From NCBI GenBank assembly GCA_003550325.1, contig QKWP01000420.1, forward strand, positions 49,065-113,064: a stretch of 64,000 bases of DNA, read 5' to 3'. Source of the DNA: Gigaspora rosea (lineage: Eukaryota; Glomeromycota; Glomeromycetes; Diversisporales; Gigasporaceae). This document shows positions 1-14,056 of this stretch, one piece after another. The position numbers and the translations under genes are program-made. Every line of letters starts with the position of its first letter. Positions within the stretch are counted from its first letter, which is position 1. The notes under the pieces were generated by a model. The model ran no database searches. It worked only from the letters and a program-made list of their open reading frames with translations, and was not told the origin of the DNA.

Positions 1-1670
1 TATTATTTTTATTATTTTACTTCTTTGTATGGTTTTTTTTTATTAATCAAAAATATGTAAACTTTGTGTTTAATTAAAAATTATGCGAAACTTGACATCG
101 ATAGCCAAACCAATTTGAACACAGAAAATTATGATCAACTTGTGTATGAACTTGAATGCATTAATTATTGATTAACGACATAAATGTTTACATTAAAAAT
201 CTTCTTGAAGTAGATCACATCTTCTGAAACATTAATCCTTAGATTTTGAGAGGTTCTAATTTTCCAGAGTGAGGTAACCTGTTAATCCTATAATTTTTGT
301 AATATCAAAAAAAAAAAAAATATAAATGTCAAAAATCTATTGAGTAAATCAATTGATTTACTTGTAACGTGTGAAACTTTTGAAACATTTTTTTTTTCAA
401 GATCAGAAGTTCGCTTTGAAAACTATAAGAAGTTACCTGCTAATTTAGTCATACTTAAAATGAGGTTATCCCAAAACTGAATTCTTTTATTATCTTTTAA
501 TTGATATTTTGCGGAACAATATTTTAAAATTACCCCATTTACTGCAAAAAAGTAAATCATGCTTATGTGAATGTTGAATATTAGCCTACTAACCCTCGAT
601 ATAATATTAATATTTTACGTTGATCCAAAATAACTTAATTAGAATGGATTTTTTTTTTGTGATTTACTATCTGGAGGGATTATCAAATATTGTTATTAGT
701 ATTGATTAGCTTTATCACGATTTGGATTTACGCTTGGCGTAAATAATAAATTCTTAAAATGGAAAAGATATCTTATCAAAACATATATTTTATTTGAATA
801 TTATTGAATATTATTGGATATTATTGAATATTAACATATTATATTTATTTATATAATTCAAAAAAAAAAAAAAAAAAAACCTTTGTGTTTGTTTTACGCG
901 AAAAATCTTTTTACCGTCATATCCTCATATCCCAGTCTAGAATTCAATTCATTATTTTAGTGAATTTAATGAATATCTTTTTAAATAATCTATTTGCGGG
1001 ACTTATCAAATTCCATAAATATCAATAAATCGATTCTTATGTTCTAGGCACTTCTTTTATCGCAGTTATAGATGTTTTTTTTTTAACGTTATAAAAACTT
1101 TACTGTAGTTTTTAAAAAAAGCTAGGTCAAATCTCTCTATAATCACACCGTCCGGTTATAAAATCACAATAGTACTCTGATCCTAACTGATCAAAAAAAT
1201 TTTTTTATATATGTTTATAGCAATTAATTTTGACGAATAAATATGTTTACAAGGTGGATCTATTGCACTATAAAAATTATAAAATAAATATATTATGATA
1301 TCTATTATTTATTTAACATATAATAAAAGATATTAGTGAAATTAATTTCACCAATTTTACTAAACAATCTGATTTAATTTACCGGCATCTTTTAGTTATA
1401 TCCCTCTTATTAATCACTTAACTGCTGTAACTGTAGATCATCATACCTGTGCATTTTTATACAATGTCACTAAGGCCAGAAGAGCGATGTGATGATTTGT
1501 AAAATGTTGGGAAAGTTTTAAGATTTAATTTTTAAAATTTTTAAATAATTGGAATTTTTATTTATAGGTTTTTTTATTTATATTTATTTATAGGTTTTGT
1601 TACTTATAAAGGCGAAATTAGCTTTTTTTTATAACTTGGAAAAGTAAGAATACGTATGAGGCTTTAATTA
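1..1670. other. AT-rich region without a recognisable gene
   Basis: No open frame here looks like a protein on either strand. Visible structure: four near-identical 10-bp units (TGAATATTAT type) at 795-834, an A20 run at 860-879, and a stretch near 1128-1170 (GGTCAAATCTCTCTATAATC) resembling the pogo/Tc1-like ends seen elsewhere in the window, without a convincing partner end. CpG dinucleotides are fairly frequent, unlike the repeat block further right. Confidence 0.5.
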
Positions 1671-2010
1671 TAGCTGTTTTCAAAAAGGTGTGAACGGTCG
1701 CAAATCACTATACCATAGGAATTTTAAAGACTCGCTCTAATCGAGATTTTAATTTAAATTTCAAAATTCTTAGATTTCCCATATCAGATATAGGTATATG
1801 GAAATCATTTGTTCATAGCTAAATTTTTCAAAAGGGTGTGAATGGCCACAGATCACCATATCATGGGAAATTCACGATATTTCCGGGATTTCCAAGATCG
1901 GAATTTTTTAATTTTTACTCAGTACTGGTAATCTAAATTTCCAGATTCTCCAATTTCTCACATGTGTATATGGAAATCGCTGTTCACATTTTTTTTTTTG
2001 AAAACAGCTG
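1671..2010. mobile_element. MITE with TA target site and internal tandem duplication
   Basis: The ends form an inverted repeat: left TAGCTGTTTTCAAAAA followed by GTGTGAAC, right the reverse complement CAGCTGTTTTCAAAAA followed by TGTGAAC. Both ends are flanked by TA (1669-1670 and 2011-2012), as expected of Tc1/mariner-type insertions. Inside are two diverged direct copies of a ~150-bp unit (1676-1824 and 1825-1990). Each opens with TTTTCAAAA(A/G)GGTGTGAA and ends in a block containing TATATGGAAATC and GTTCA. No coding capacity is seen. A non-autonomous element is the simplest reading; the autonomous partner is not in the window. Confidence 0.6.
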
Positions 2011-2363
2011 TAATATTCTACTTTGTAATATTTCTGCTTTCGACCACAGCTAAAATTTTAAAATCAAAAAAGATAGGAATTTCTGTGAGTTTTTGTTTTT
2101 TCTAAATTATTGTTGTGTGGCTGATGATGAATTGTGGGATATAACTTAGATTGAAAATATAAACCTAATCAAACCACGTATACTCTTTAATTATTAAACT
2201 CTAATCCAACTCCTAACCCAAACTTTAAAAAAAAACAGGTTCAAATTTCATCATCAGCCGCGAAAAATATTAATAAAAGGACAGTCACACAACCTTGCCT
2301 CTTCTATCACGCGTAATTTCGTTAAGAAGTTCTTGACTTCGCATTTGTTTACTGTCCATTTAT

Positions 2364-2552
2364 TGTGACAGATTAAAATAAAATCAGATTAAAATGAAAT
2401 ATGTATAGTATAAAAGAATCACCGAAAAATAAGGGTTAGGGGTTAAGGTTAGAGGTTAGTTTTAGGTTAAGAGTTTATATTAAACAAGTATAAGTGGTTT
2501 TTTTGGAACCCATATTTCATTTTAATCTGATTTCATTATGATTCTTGACATT
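2364..2552. mobile_element. MITE with 23-bp near-perfect inverted arms
   Basis: AAATCAGATTAAAATGAAAT (2381-2400) recurs inverted at 2513-2533. The repeat extends outwards less perfectly (TGACAGATT versus its partner near 2541-2550). The interior carries telomere-like GGTTAGGGGTTAAGG text (about 2434-2472). A flanking duplication could not be fixed. Immediately upstream (about 2110-2260), GGCTGATGATGAA is also inverted, suggesting another small palindrome. Confidence 0.55.
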
Positions 2553-5500
2553 TATTATTGTTCGGCCGACAAGCTTTAGGCGCATAACCGAATATGTCAT
2601 AACCTCAATTTTTTTGGCATTCTTAATTTTATCACGGGATTCCAATACGTAATACGTTTAAATTTTCGGAAATGTCACTTTTAGCCCGTGACAACAGTAT
2701 ATCCCAAATTATTAGTTAATAAAAGAAGTGATGTGATACAAGCTAAGTGTGGCTAAAGTTGTAGGTTATTAAGTGCTGATCGTAATCTGATTGGTCAAAT
2801 TTGTAAGTAATAATAATATTATATAATAATATTATTATTAATATTAATGTTTGGTGATCGCCAATATTATTATTATTATTATCATTTTTACTTTAAAAAT
2901 TTTTTTTGAAAAATGCTAATATAATAATTAATAATGATATAATTCTAAAAAATATATTTATTAGTTATAAACTCACGGGTTTACATTGAAGATTTTCTCT
3001 AAAGGAGAAACGAAAATGGAGTTCCTTTAAAAGTTATAATTATTATTTAAAAGTCAAATTGGCCCTACACAAGTAAATATGCTAAGAATTTTATTAAAAT
3101 TCCGGTCATCGTTTAAAGTATTGAAATGTTTACATGCAAATCTCATGCATTTTGTTTAATCTTTGCCATAAACGTATTATCAACATGGGAGATAGAAAAA
3201 ATGATTAAGAGAAAACGCATAGTAAGTAGTAATTTCCATCCTCCACTATTTGCCATGTGCGGTGTAACAAATTAGCCATGTGTTTGTCATATAAGGAAAC
3301 CTGCATTAAACAAGTTTAAAACTTATATATCTCTCTCTTTTAACTTTCGCGAAAGTTCTATTGATTTACTTTGTATATCATTATTATTTATTTTATTATA
3401 TAATACTGTAATATGATATTTAAATGTTAAAAGCTTACTTACAAAGCCTCAAAAGATATCAAATATTATCAAGTTCAATCATTAAATGTGAAGGCTGAGA
3501 CATTTTATCTCCTTTTACGATTTGTAAACGTTTTTTTTTCTTTTTTTTTTTTGTTAAACTTGTTTTTCGGTCTTATGATTATTATGATCTTATATCTGAT
3601 ATTATTTATTAAAAATCCCCACTCTTATAAATTCCGATCCGAGATTTTACCAAAAATCAGGTTTGGCGGTGGCTTAGATGACAAGTCAAACACGTTATAG
3701 ATGGATATCAGAACGCAGTTATATAAACCTTATATTAAATCGTGTAACAAACTAAAAGTATAATACTTTTTTTAAAGAAATCAAAAGGATGTGATTAGAT
3801 AGTTTGTAGTTAGGCTGATGTTTAGAATATGTGCAAGAATCAAAGAGAATATTATTAGATTATGTATGTTGATGATTATGCTTCGCCCCTCAATCTCTTT
3901 ATTCCAATGTGTTAAACTTATTTTTTTTAAAGATAATACATGAGAAATGAATGTCCTAAAAAAAAAAAAAATTTAAGTAAAAAAAATTAGTCCAATCTCT
4001 TTGTATGTTATTAAATCATTATCATTTTTAAAATACATCATCTAAAGAATCGAGAGAGAGAAAAAGATGAAAAAAAAGTGATTATAATGAATATTTATTT
4101 CAGAATTTTTTTTTTTAACTGATAATCTGAATAAATAGTACGTAATTACGCGAATACGAACACGCAATTATGTAATACATATTATTCTCATCATCATTCT
4201 CATTATTATTTGCGGCTTTAAAAAAATTCTACTCGTTCAAATTCGAATCAACTAAAAAGTAAAAAATACCCACACCTTTCAAGTTCTTTCAAGATTTATT
4301 TATCATTATTCTCTGTTTTATCAAAAATTCTTTGATAAAATAGACTAATTACTAGTCCTTTTATCAACAATTTTTGATATCCGGTATTCCGAAGATGACT
4401 AATTAGGTTATCTTTTTTTTTATTTTGGGATGTGATCTGCTAGTTTCAAAAAAAAAAAACACCTTCATACGTACAAATACAAATACAATACGCTTAGCCT
4501 TCGATTACAATATTCAAAAAATTGAAATTTTTAACCGTGAATATATACGCAGTATAAACTTTGCAAGATCCTTAAATCAGATCTTTTTTTTTTATGTTTC
4601 AGCCTCTTGATAATATTGTTACGTGTAAACAAAAGTGGTTTAGTTTTTTTTTTTTTTTTTTGTCGATTAATATTCAAATCACTTATACTGTATGTCTGAT
4701 TAAGATATGATTTTGTTGGTGTTTTTATGCATACATAAATTTCTATCACTCATTTATCAAATCTCTATCACCATTCTCAACCATGGAACTTTTATCACGT
4801 TATCTTGTGTGACAAAACGAAAAAGAAAGATGAATTATTATTATGATAGGATTTCTATATCACGTCAATAGAAAGAAAGAGAAGAAGAAAAAAAAAGGAT
4901 AATTATTATACTAATAAAATAAATAACATAAATAAAATACCCTTGTTGATCGTTTGAATAATAACTTTTCACCATTTAAAAAAAATGATTTTTTTACAAT
5001 AGATTCAGTATTTCAAAAGGGTTTTTTTTAATTTTATTATCAGTTATTGATTAATTGATTAATTAAAATATAAAAAAAATAAAATAATTTTTTTTTAAAG
5101 GGAAGAAAGTTCACCCCTTAATCGGATATTTAAAAATTGGGACCGGCCGATTTATTAATTTTATATTTTTATATGACTTAATATAGTAATTTTACTATAA
5201 ATATTCCAGTTACGTATGTGTGCATAATTGACATGCCTGAAATTTTTTATCACGCATAAGCATACGTAGAATATTAATAAAGAATTATTATTAGTTGGCT
5301 GAGCTTTAATTTTTATGTACGCCACTTTAAAGTTACTTACGCCCGACCTTAAGTAAAATATTTAATTAGGCCGAGACAGGTCGGTCGGCCTAACTCACAG
5401 AACATCGAATTAATAATATTCAAGAGTCACATTTATCCAGCAATGCTTTATATTATTCAAAGGTAATTAATATTCATGTATTAAATTGAATTGTTAAGAC

Positions 5501-5965
5501 TACTATTTTATTAATATAATATAAATTATGTACTTTTATTTTTAATTCGGAATTTATTTTAAGATCAGAGATGAAATTCATCAATAAATTTATTATACTG
5601 TATATATTATTATGTTATTATGTAAGATTTATTATCTCAAAATTTTTTAAGTTTAAATTAGACTTTAGAATTATAGTTTAAGTTAGAGAGATTAGGGTTT
5701 TTAAGGTGCTGAATATTTTTTTTTATTTGGTACAGTATTCCAAATACATTACTGCATTACCAATTACTAAACCATTAATATCATCTTTTATCTTTCTTTA
5801 AAAAAAAATAATTAATTACTTTAGATTATTAAAGATTAATAACAATATCTGATATTATGTCACTACACGATTAATTTTATTAACATAGTGATATTATAAT
5901 AAATATCGGTGTTAAGAATTTTCTCCTTAAAACATTTGTGTTACGAATAACGCCCCTAAAGGCGT
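2553..5965. other. Intergenic DNA, no gene recognised
   Basis: Only short frames rich in Phe/Leu/Ile/Lys are present, as expected by chance in AT-rich DNA. Low-complexity pieces include ATT/AAT microsatellite at about 2806-2882 and numerous T or A runs of 8-16. CpG is present at moderate frequency. Nothing resembles splice-flanked exons or RNA genes. Confidence 0.5.
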
Positions 5966-6056
5966 TAATTCGCTATAATGCGATAATTCGCTATAATGCG
6001 ATAATTCGATATAATGCGATAATTCGATATAAATGCGATAATTCGATATAATGCGA
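5966..6056. repeat. 18-bp minisatellite, five units
   Basis: Five head-to-tail copies of TAATTCGATATAATGCGA lie at 5966-5983, 5984-6001, 6002-6019, 6020-6038 and 6039-6056. The first two carry CGC instead of CGA; the fourth has one extra A. The array starts after a short palindromic stretch, GCCCCTAAAGGCG. Two CpGs per unit are kept in every copy. Confidence 0.9.
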
Positions 6057-9000
6057 CAATTATTGTATATATTCTTATGGTATTTACTATCTGCTATGTA
6101 TCACATATTATATGTGTACGTAGCATTTTTGGTACTATAATATATACTTATTATATATTTAGTTAATTACACAAATCAATTATATTTTAAATCATTTATA
6201 CTAATCTAGCATATTCTTAGATTTCTTACGAATTTCTAACAAAGTGGCCTGATTCAAATTTTAAATACAAACATCCAGTTATTAACAGGCCTTTATCCGT
6301 CAAATAGTTTGAACACCTAATCTTTTCTAAGTAACCCAAGACAATAAATTTACGTAAATATTTGATACAAATATTATTACCAGATTTATAATCATGTATA
6401 TATATAAACAAATGTACAATCAATAAATTTCCGAAATTAGGTTTATATATATATATTATCAGTTATATATATATATATATTGTAAATTTATGTGACTTTT
6501 ACCTTATTACATCGGATATATCTCTCTCACTTGATATTCACATTTTTCTATATCACAATACTTTTTTATTATCCACAATCGAAATAATCTCCACAATTTT
6601 TAATATCCCTAATTTAAATCACTTATTTGTAAATCTCTCCTTTTTTTTTTTTTGCATTCCAATCTAACCGCAAATGTTAACCTATGAATGATCGTCCATA
6701 AACTCGACTTTATGTAAGTTTATATGTGCATGTACAATTTGCCTTGTAATATGTAATTATACATGCATTGGCAGGTAAAAAAACAAATTGGTCAAAATTA
6801 CCTTATCTTTTTTATTCCCTTGTTTTTTTTTTTTTTAATAAAAAAAAAAATATACGTATTCTGACTAACTTATTAACAGTTTACCTGAAATTAATTTAAA
6901 ATATACATATATATCTATACACCAAATATGTATAATCTCTCTTTTGGTATTGCTAATACTGTTAAGGTAATTTGTTTTTTAAAAAGAATAACAGTCTTTT
7001 CCCCCTGTCTACAAATACAGGACTTTTTATCATGATTTGATAAGATTTAATGAATGTTGAAAGTTGATCACAACACCTAACGTTGACATGTGTGCGATGA
7101 ATTAAAAAAAATATCGAGGAAAATCCAAACATTTAAAGTAGTATTTGATCATTTAAATGAATGGATGATGTAAACATTAAATATGATGGTACATATTAAG
7201 TCTTGGGATCCAGGGATCGGGTCTTGGGATTAGCGGACCCATCATCAAAAAGTGACCCTGTCCCATGATTTAAAAGTACAAAGATACGCATAAATTACGC
7301 AATCTCTTTTTACACCTATTACTGTATATGTTTTTTTCATGTTTGTATATAAATTTTTCCGTTAGAAATCAGGGTTTGGAGAAATTTTTTAGAGCCATAG
7401 AGCATTTTTTTACTTAGAGTGTCGCATACCTAATTATTTGACATAGGTAGTAAAAGCATTATAAGTGCTTTTTAGTAAAAATCATTTTTCTTTAATTCAA
7501 AAATGTATTAATATGATAAATTTAATTGGTCTATGTCATACCTTTGTTAACAAAATAGTTCTAGTAAATGCATCTGATGATTACACTCATTGAAATAAAA
7601 AAATAATATTCAAGAATTTTTTAATTATTAAACGTTGATTTAACGTACGTACTTATATATTCAATATAAAAAATTAGTACAGTATAAATGCTTTTGTCTT
7701 GTCATGAGATCGTTTATCCGATCTTATTGTGATACAGGAAATGGTCGATTTTTTTTCAATTCCATAATTCGATAAAAGATGTGCGGCATAAAAGCACGTG
7801 CAAACATGCATCGATAATTTGGTCGATTTTTATTACTAATTTATATATATGTTTGTTTCCATACAAGAGATGCACGTCCTAAAATCTGCAAGGTTTTTTC
7901 AACGTGGTCTTCGTTTTTTTTAATCCTAATAATCTAACCTTTAATCGTTAAATCTTGTTCTACAACCATGATAGGAATGCCCAGGCCATTCCCGGGTCCA
8001 CGCCATTTTACACATTTTTTTACAGGTTTTAAAACATTTTTGATAAAAATAATTACTTTCAAAAAATTTCGTCTTACCGTTACAAAAAAAAAAAAAAAAT
8101 ATTTATTATTTCTTTTTTAGTAATGCAAAGGGTCACCCATTTTGCAATCGCAAATGTCGAAAATTACTGATCCTTTTTTAATCAATTATAATGTGATTAA
8201 TGTGAACACAACATACATATATACATCAAATTTATTCCATATATGCCGGAATGACGGCATGAAGCAGTTGTTTACCTAAACTATCGATCGCTTGCTACGG
8301 TGCACGGATCGATAATCCGACTGTACGACAAGGTGTTTGTCACGTGCTAAAGGTTCTAATAAAAATTAAAGTTGTGTCCCATGAAAATCTTGAATATCAT
8401 TGCCGTTACCCGAGTCTGATGCCCATAGAAGTTGTATGAGTCGAAAAAACTCGGGTAATAACTAAAAAGAAAAAGTATCTTTGAAATTTGGATTAGCTTC
8501 CCCGTATATTAACTAATATTCTAAATAACGTAAGCACTGGGCTGAAACGGACTTTACTTAATTCTTAATTAGATAATTATTTGTTTACATTTTTTTTTTT
8601 TATAAAGATATTTTTGGGATGTGATTAGTTAGTGATTGTGGTGGTGCTCAACCATTATTAGAGATATCTAATAAGACTACTGTTAGAAAACCATTAATAT
8701 AAAATAATAATGTTGTTCTCACGTGTCTCCTTCGATGTGATTAATTTATGTTCGTGTTTCTGTTGCTGTTGCTGCTTAAGTATTACAATAAATTCAATTA
8801 AATTGAAATATTTATTTGATTGTAATTTAATACTATCTATTTTTTACTATGATCTGTAAACAATTATTAAAAACTAGGTTACAATATTCTCTTATTTTTA
8901 AATTTTTTTTGTTTTCATATACCGTGTATATTTAACGCTAATTGTTTTTACAAGAAAAAAGAAAATGTTGGATCAACAAAAGGATAAAGTACAATATACG

Positions 9001-9361
9001 ACAATTCTAATTTCTATTTCTTTTTCATAATTTACTGCAAACGGATAAAAAACAAAACGTGCCTTTTTTTATTTCGTCGACGTATGTGAAGTTCCGTAAT
9101 GGTAATGTAACGGTAGAAAGAGTGAAAGAATATACAGTACTTTGAACAATTACTTTTTCAAGAAAATTTTCAGTTATGAAAAAAAAAGAACGCCTGAACC
9201 TCCCATTTGTTGTTAAATGGAATGATAAGTACTCCTGATCATATAAAGACAATTAAATTGTTCTCTCTGACATATCTGATATTAAAATTATCATCACATG
9301 TTTTGGGATAAATACAATCAATTCGGTAATTTATTTATTTTTTCATTTTTATTTTTTTTAC
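6057..9361. other. Intergenic DNA, no gene recognised
   Basis: Contains TA-dinucleotide tracts (about 6443-6482), homopolymer runs and a small hairpin whose arms GTTACCCGAGT and ACTCGGGTAATA lie at about 8403-8458. Open frames of 65-75 codons (for example 6226-6423 and 9025-9252, minus strand) have no recognisable motif and are probably fortuitous. Confidence 0.5.
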
Positions 9362-9545
9362 TACTGTTTTTCATAAATTCAGGGACATCTGGCAAAAAAT
9401 TGACCGACCGAATATTTGTTGATTCGATAAGTTTTGATTCGGCAACGACACATTACCGAAATCGCAAACTTATTGAACTGACAAATATTCGGTCGGTCAA
9501 TTTTTTACCAAATGTCAGAATTTATCGTTATGAAAACAGCTGCAA
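9362..9545. mobile_element. Foldback MITE, almost wholly palindromic
   Basis: AAAAAATTGACCGACCGAAT (within 9371-9419) is matched inverted at 9481-9515, and the pairing continues through the loop (CGATAAGTTT versus AAACTTATTG), so nearly the whole element can fold into one long hairpin. The outer ends, ACTGTTTTTCAT and the inverted GCTGTTTTCATAAC, resemble the CAGCTGTTTTCA ends of the 1671-2010 element. An 83-codon open frame across it is a by-product. Confidence 0.7.
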
Positions 9546-10413
9546 TTAAAATCTATTCCCAATCTATTCTGACTGATTGATTAGAACACTTTGGACTGAA
9601 TCCATCGGGAGATTCATTCGAAATACCTAAACGCTTGATTATATTGTTATATATATTAAGTTCATTCCATTTTCACTGACTCAACTTATAATTCTAACCA
9701 ACTCTAACTCTAAATTAGGCTAACCCTTACTTTAAATCGAGTTAACCTAAACTGCCGGGAAATTGGCTTTCAGGAAAATCGATTTTAAGAAAGTGCTAAC
9801 CTAAGATGAGCTAATGTTTGGAAAGTTAACGTCTTCATAATTTGCCCTGTCATATACTATTTACGTTCTAATTAACAGCAACTTCATTTTATATTAAGCA
9901 TACGTATTTTAGTAGCTTTTAGTACTGTATATATTGCTTGTACGTGTTATTTTTATTTATATATTTTTGTTTAATATATATTATATATATATATAAATTT
10001 AATACAAAACTAATACAAAACTAATACAATATATTTTAATAATTTTAACCAATTAAATTTAAAATTGTAAAATTAAAATATATTAATATAAAGAAAATCT
10101 AGGCATTTCTAGCCAGAAATATTTAGTTTATGCATTTTTGACCCAAAACTATGTCCGATTATATAACTTTAATTAGGGTTAGGATCACATACGATAAAGA
10201 TAAGTGTTATGGATAAAATTACCTTTCCGATATTTTTAATTAGTGCTTATTTCTTAACGCTTGTTTTAATTTGTTAAGCTAATCCATGATAATTATTCTT
10301 TGTGTTATTATAGGATTAGACTATATAAGATGGCTATTATATGATTTGTTTGCATTTTAATTAACTTTTAGGTTCAAAATATTATTATGTATCTTTGATT
10401 AGAGATATCTAAT
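9546..10413. other. AT-rich spacer, no gene
   Basis: Nothing coding is seen. A palindromic word TTAGAGATATCTAATAAG at about 10398-10415 also occurs at about 8657-8674, next to other sequence in each case. Confidence 0.4.
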
Positions 10414-10552
10414 AAGGTTTCACAATTTGATTTGATTTGATCAAATATTTGAAATATTAATTTGATTTAAAAAATTCATATGCAAAATTTTAAAAAATTC
10501 AAATCAAATTTAAATATTGTATATAAAATTTTATATTAAATTGCAAAACCTT
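10414..10552. mobile_element. AT-rich foldback element (GCAATTTGATTTGAT family)
   Basis: Starts AAGGTTTCACAATTTGATTT and ends in the inverse of AAGGTTTTGCAATTTAATA. The interior is built from TTTGATTTGATCAAAT words. The same kind of end and interior occurs in the insertion at 32163-32447, so this is a dispersed family. Confidence 0.5.
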
Positions 10553-10634
10553 GTGAAATATTGCGAAAACCTGTAAAAAAGCATAATTATATAAATATGT
10601 ATATCGTTTATTTATTTTTTAAAAAATTTTAAAA

Positions 10635-10790
10635 AATATATGAAAATTTGCAAAATATTGCGAAATGATGCAAAAACATTACAAAATATGCAAAATATTT
10701 CCTTCAGCGACCCCAAAAAGAGGAGTAATTTGCATTTTTTTATTTGGTCTATTTTGCAATATTTTGCAATATATTTTTAATAAATTATGT
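10635..10790. repeat. Imperfect palindrome of GCAAAATATTGC words
   Basis: GCAAAATATTGCGAAATGATG on the left pairs with TTTTGCAATATTTTGC on the right; several further GCAAAATATT copies lie between. Probably a decayed foldback element. Confidence 0.4.
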
Positions 10791-13636
10791 AATACTATAT
10801 ATTGTGTTGATTGTAAAATTTTCGTTATATTATGGGCTGTAATAACTTACATAAAATTATATATATATATAATTTGCTGATATAGTTTTTTTTTTGTTAT
10901 TAGAACTAACTTTTTTCTTTAGATATTTTTTTATTTAAAATTTGATCAAGATATTAATAAAGTTATTATAGTATTATTGGAACTATTGTAATTGGGTTGT
11001 TAAAGTTAACTTATTTGGTATTTTAAGAAATCCAAAGTTTGAATTAACAAACGCACTATAAAAGTTTTTGTTTTTTTTTGTTTAGTATATTTGCTTCTTA
11101 TAAAAGGGCTTTTAGAAATTAGCTAATTTAGAGGTGGGTAAGTAGGTCAGCTAGAATATCAGATATAATTCTGGCTGAAATTATCAAGTTCTGGTCAAAA
11201 TTAAAAAAAATTTTAGTTCAAATTATAAATTTTATTAGTAAAATTTAATAATAAATAACTTTTGATCTACTAAACCAATTTTGATGATTTAGTTACCAAA
11301 ATAATCCTCTTAGAGAGAGGATTCTTACAAGCCTAAAATTCTAAAAATTTAATCACTAGATTCTAAGATCAAAATAGATTTGTATATTATTATTTAATAA
11401 GTATCAATGTATCCAAAAATAAGTATAAGCTACACCCTAATTTTTTTAAAAATCTTAAAAATTTATTAGTGGTTGCTATATATAAAAGTTCAAATTTTAC
11501 TAAATAAATCTCAAAAGTGCTATTAAGTAAACTTGTTTAAAACATCAAAATACACTTATTTTTTTGTATATTATACAGACAAATTTGTCTGCAAAATTTG
11601 ATTTTTGTACAATTGCTAAAAAACAAAGTAGGAGAGGTCTTTTCAAAATATATTTAATCTAATTTGGTTAGATTTAAATAATATTATTATAAGGTAATAT
11701 TTGTATAAAACATGTAATGATCATTAAATACTAACTAAAAATTGCACTTATCGTGCATTACTGTGCCACACATTTATTAATTGATTAAAAAAAGTTTTAT
11801 CAAATATATTGATATGTATATATAGTTTTTTTTTGAGACTAGTATATACAAAATTATTGCTTTCATGTTTTGTTCTCAAAAGGCAAGTGGTTTGTTTTTT
11901 TTTTAAATCAAAAGTGCTTATTATTTAATAATGTTATTCATTTTTTACTAAAAATATTAATTGTGTTTAAACAAATTACAGCTTTTTTTTCCCATGAATA
12001 AATATGTACCAGACAGTATCAAAAATACAGTTATGTTCTGTGTTTAGACAATTTTTATTGTAAAGCAAAAGCTCTTATTAACTTAAAATAAATAATTCAA
12101 TTTTAACTGACTTACATAGTGAAATTTACAAATATTTGAGTATAAGATAAGACAATAAATTATACTTAGTTTAAAATTAGTAATTTATATTCTAAGCGAA
12201 AATTTATTTTTTAGCTTATTTACAATAAAAAAAGATGACAAACTACCTGTTAATTTGATAGACCCCTACGATGTTTTATTTTTTTCTTGAATATAAGTTT
12301 CTTTAGTAGATAAAGTATTTGAAGACAGTGATAATAGTAGTACTCAGATTGCAGAGTTAGCTAATAAAATAGATACAATTAATCTGAATAGTGAAAAGAT
12401 TGAGTTTAATACTGCAAGATTATTACAAGTAAATGAAGAAAAAATTTGAGAAAGAGAAAGAGAAAGAGGGTATAGAAACAGAAAAGGAAAAATAATATAG
12501 TTTCAGAAAGAAAAGCTCAAATATCTGCTCAATTACCTGTACCTCCTAATTTTAATTATCTAAAACATAATATACTGTTTCATCAAGGTTTTATTAGATT
12601 TGCCACCTGAGTTTTCTGATAATAATATTTCCCTATATAGATTAATTAGATTATTTTTTCCCTGATCTATTCTTACTACAATTCTAACAAATACCATAGT
12701 CAAAAAATACTGGCATTGTTGGACATTGTTGGTCTTTATTAACATTAAATGAATTAAAAATTTGGCTAGATATTGTTATATATATGGGTGTAATTAAATA
12801 CCAAGAGTAACAGATTATTTGTTAGTTAATTTTAAGTATTCTAAATATAATATTACTCAAATGATATCAATAATTGTTTTCAACAAATTAAGCATTACTT
12901 ACATATTTCAAGTATTAGTTCTGAAAAGCTTTATTGGTTTGATAAAATTGAGCTGCTTTCATTACATATCCAAAAAATTAGCAAACAAATTTATGTATCT
13001 GGTTCTCATATTGCAATTAACAAAATGATGATACGGGTTTCTGGACGTAGTAAACATACGTTTAGAATGAAAAACAAACCTATTTCTAAAGGATATAAAG
13101 TTATTTCCTTGTGTGAAAATGGTTATACATATGCATTTATATATGAATTCTGTATTGAAACAAACAAAAAAGTTCTAAACATTTTTGGTCTTAATAAAAC
13201 TAGATCTCTTGTATCGTATCTCATTACTTAATTATCTAATAGTTGTACATATAATGTATATATGGACAACTACGGTATTTTGCAAGTATACCCTTTTTAA
13301 TTATTTGCAAATAAAAGGATATTGTACTTGTAACTTTGCACAAATTCTTAAAGAATTGAAAGTTGAAAAATCGATCAGCTAAATTGGAATATTTTATTTG
13401 ATATAGTTGTTAATAATATTTTGGTAATTTTTTGGATAAACAATGGACCTGTTCATATACTTTTAACTATTTAGATATCAAAAATAATGAGTAGAAAGTG
13501 TTAAGTTTATGTCAATGTCCTCGAGAAACAAGCTCAAATGTGAGTAATATGCAAAGTTTTTGGTAATAAAGTCCACAAAAAAATTTTAATTCCAAAAACC
13601 ATTTATGATTATAATTATTTTATGAATACCATAGAC

Positions 13637-13888
13637 CAGTGTTGTCACTTGGACATTTTTTGAACATTTTGAACATTTTTTCAAATTAAAATTACTTAAA
13701 ATTTTATTAAGATAATCTATTTTAATTTTTTCACCAATGAGTCCAATACCTAAAAAAATATATAATTATATATTTTTTTAAATTACTTTATTGATTAGTT
13801 AAACATGGGACATAGGCTTGGACGATTTTGGACAATCTTGGATGTTGGATAAAAAACATAGTATGGACACGTCCAAGTGACAACATTG
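13637..13888. mobile_element. hAT-type MITE inserted in the piggyBac pseudogene
   Basis: 252 bp with terminal repeats CAGTGTTGTCACTTGGAC (left) and CAATGTTGTCACTTGGAC (inverted right). It is flanked by an 8-bp duplication, CCATAGAC (13629-13636) and CCATAGAT (13889-13896). CAGTG-type ends and an 8-bp duplication are typical of hAT. Removing the element and one duplicate rejoins the transposase reading Asn-Thr-Ile-Asp-Ile-Ala-Asn-Gln, confirming the insertion. No coding content. Confidence 0.9.
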
Positions 13889-14056
13889 CCATAGATATTG
13901 CTAACCAATTTCGCTCATATTATAACTATCAACTTACTGCTTTATGTACTTGAATGCTTCTACTATTTTGGTTAATTGATATGGCTATTGTAAACTCATA
14001 TATCGTTTATCTAAAAAATAAAAATTATTACTTAGTTTTTTTTACAAACCTTGATA

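Noticed and set aside
3488-3700. 70-codon frame with a hydrophobic stretch, possible small membrane protein
   Set aside because: Composition is what T-rich DNA gives by chance; no domain and no supporting exon or transcript signal.
5966-6056. A CRISPR array
   Set aside because: The units are directly abutting with no variable spacers; it is a minisatellite in eukaryotic DNA.
9298-9549. 83-codon frame starting with a hydrophobic segment
   Set aside because: It runs through the foldback MITE; the inverted repeat explains the sequence better.
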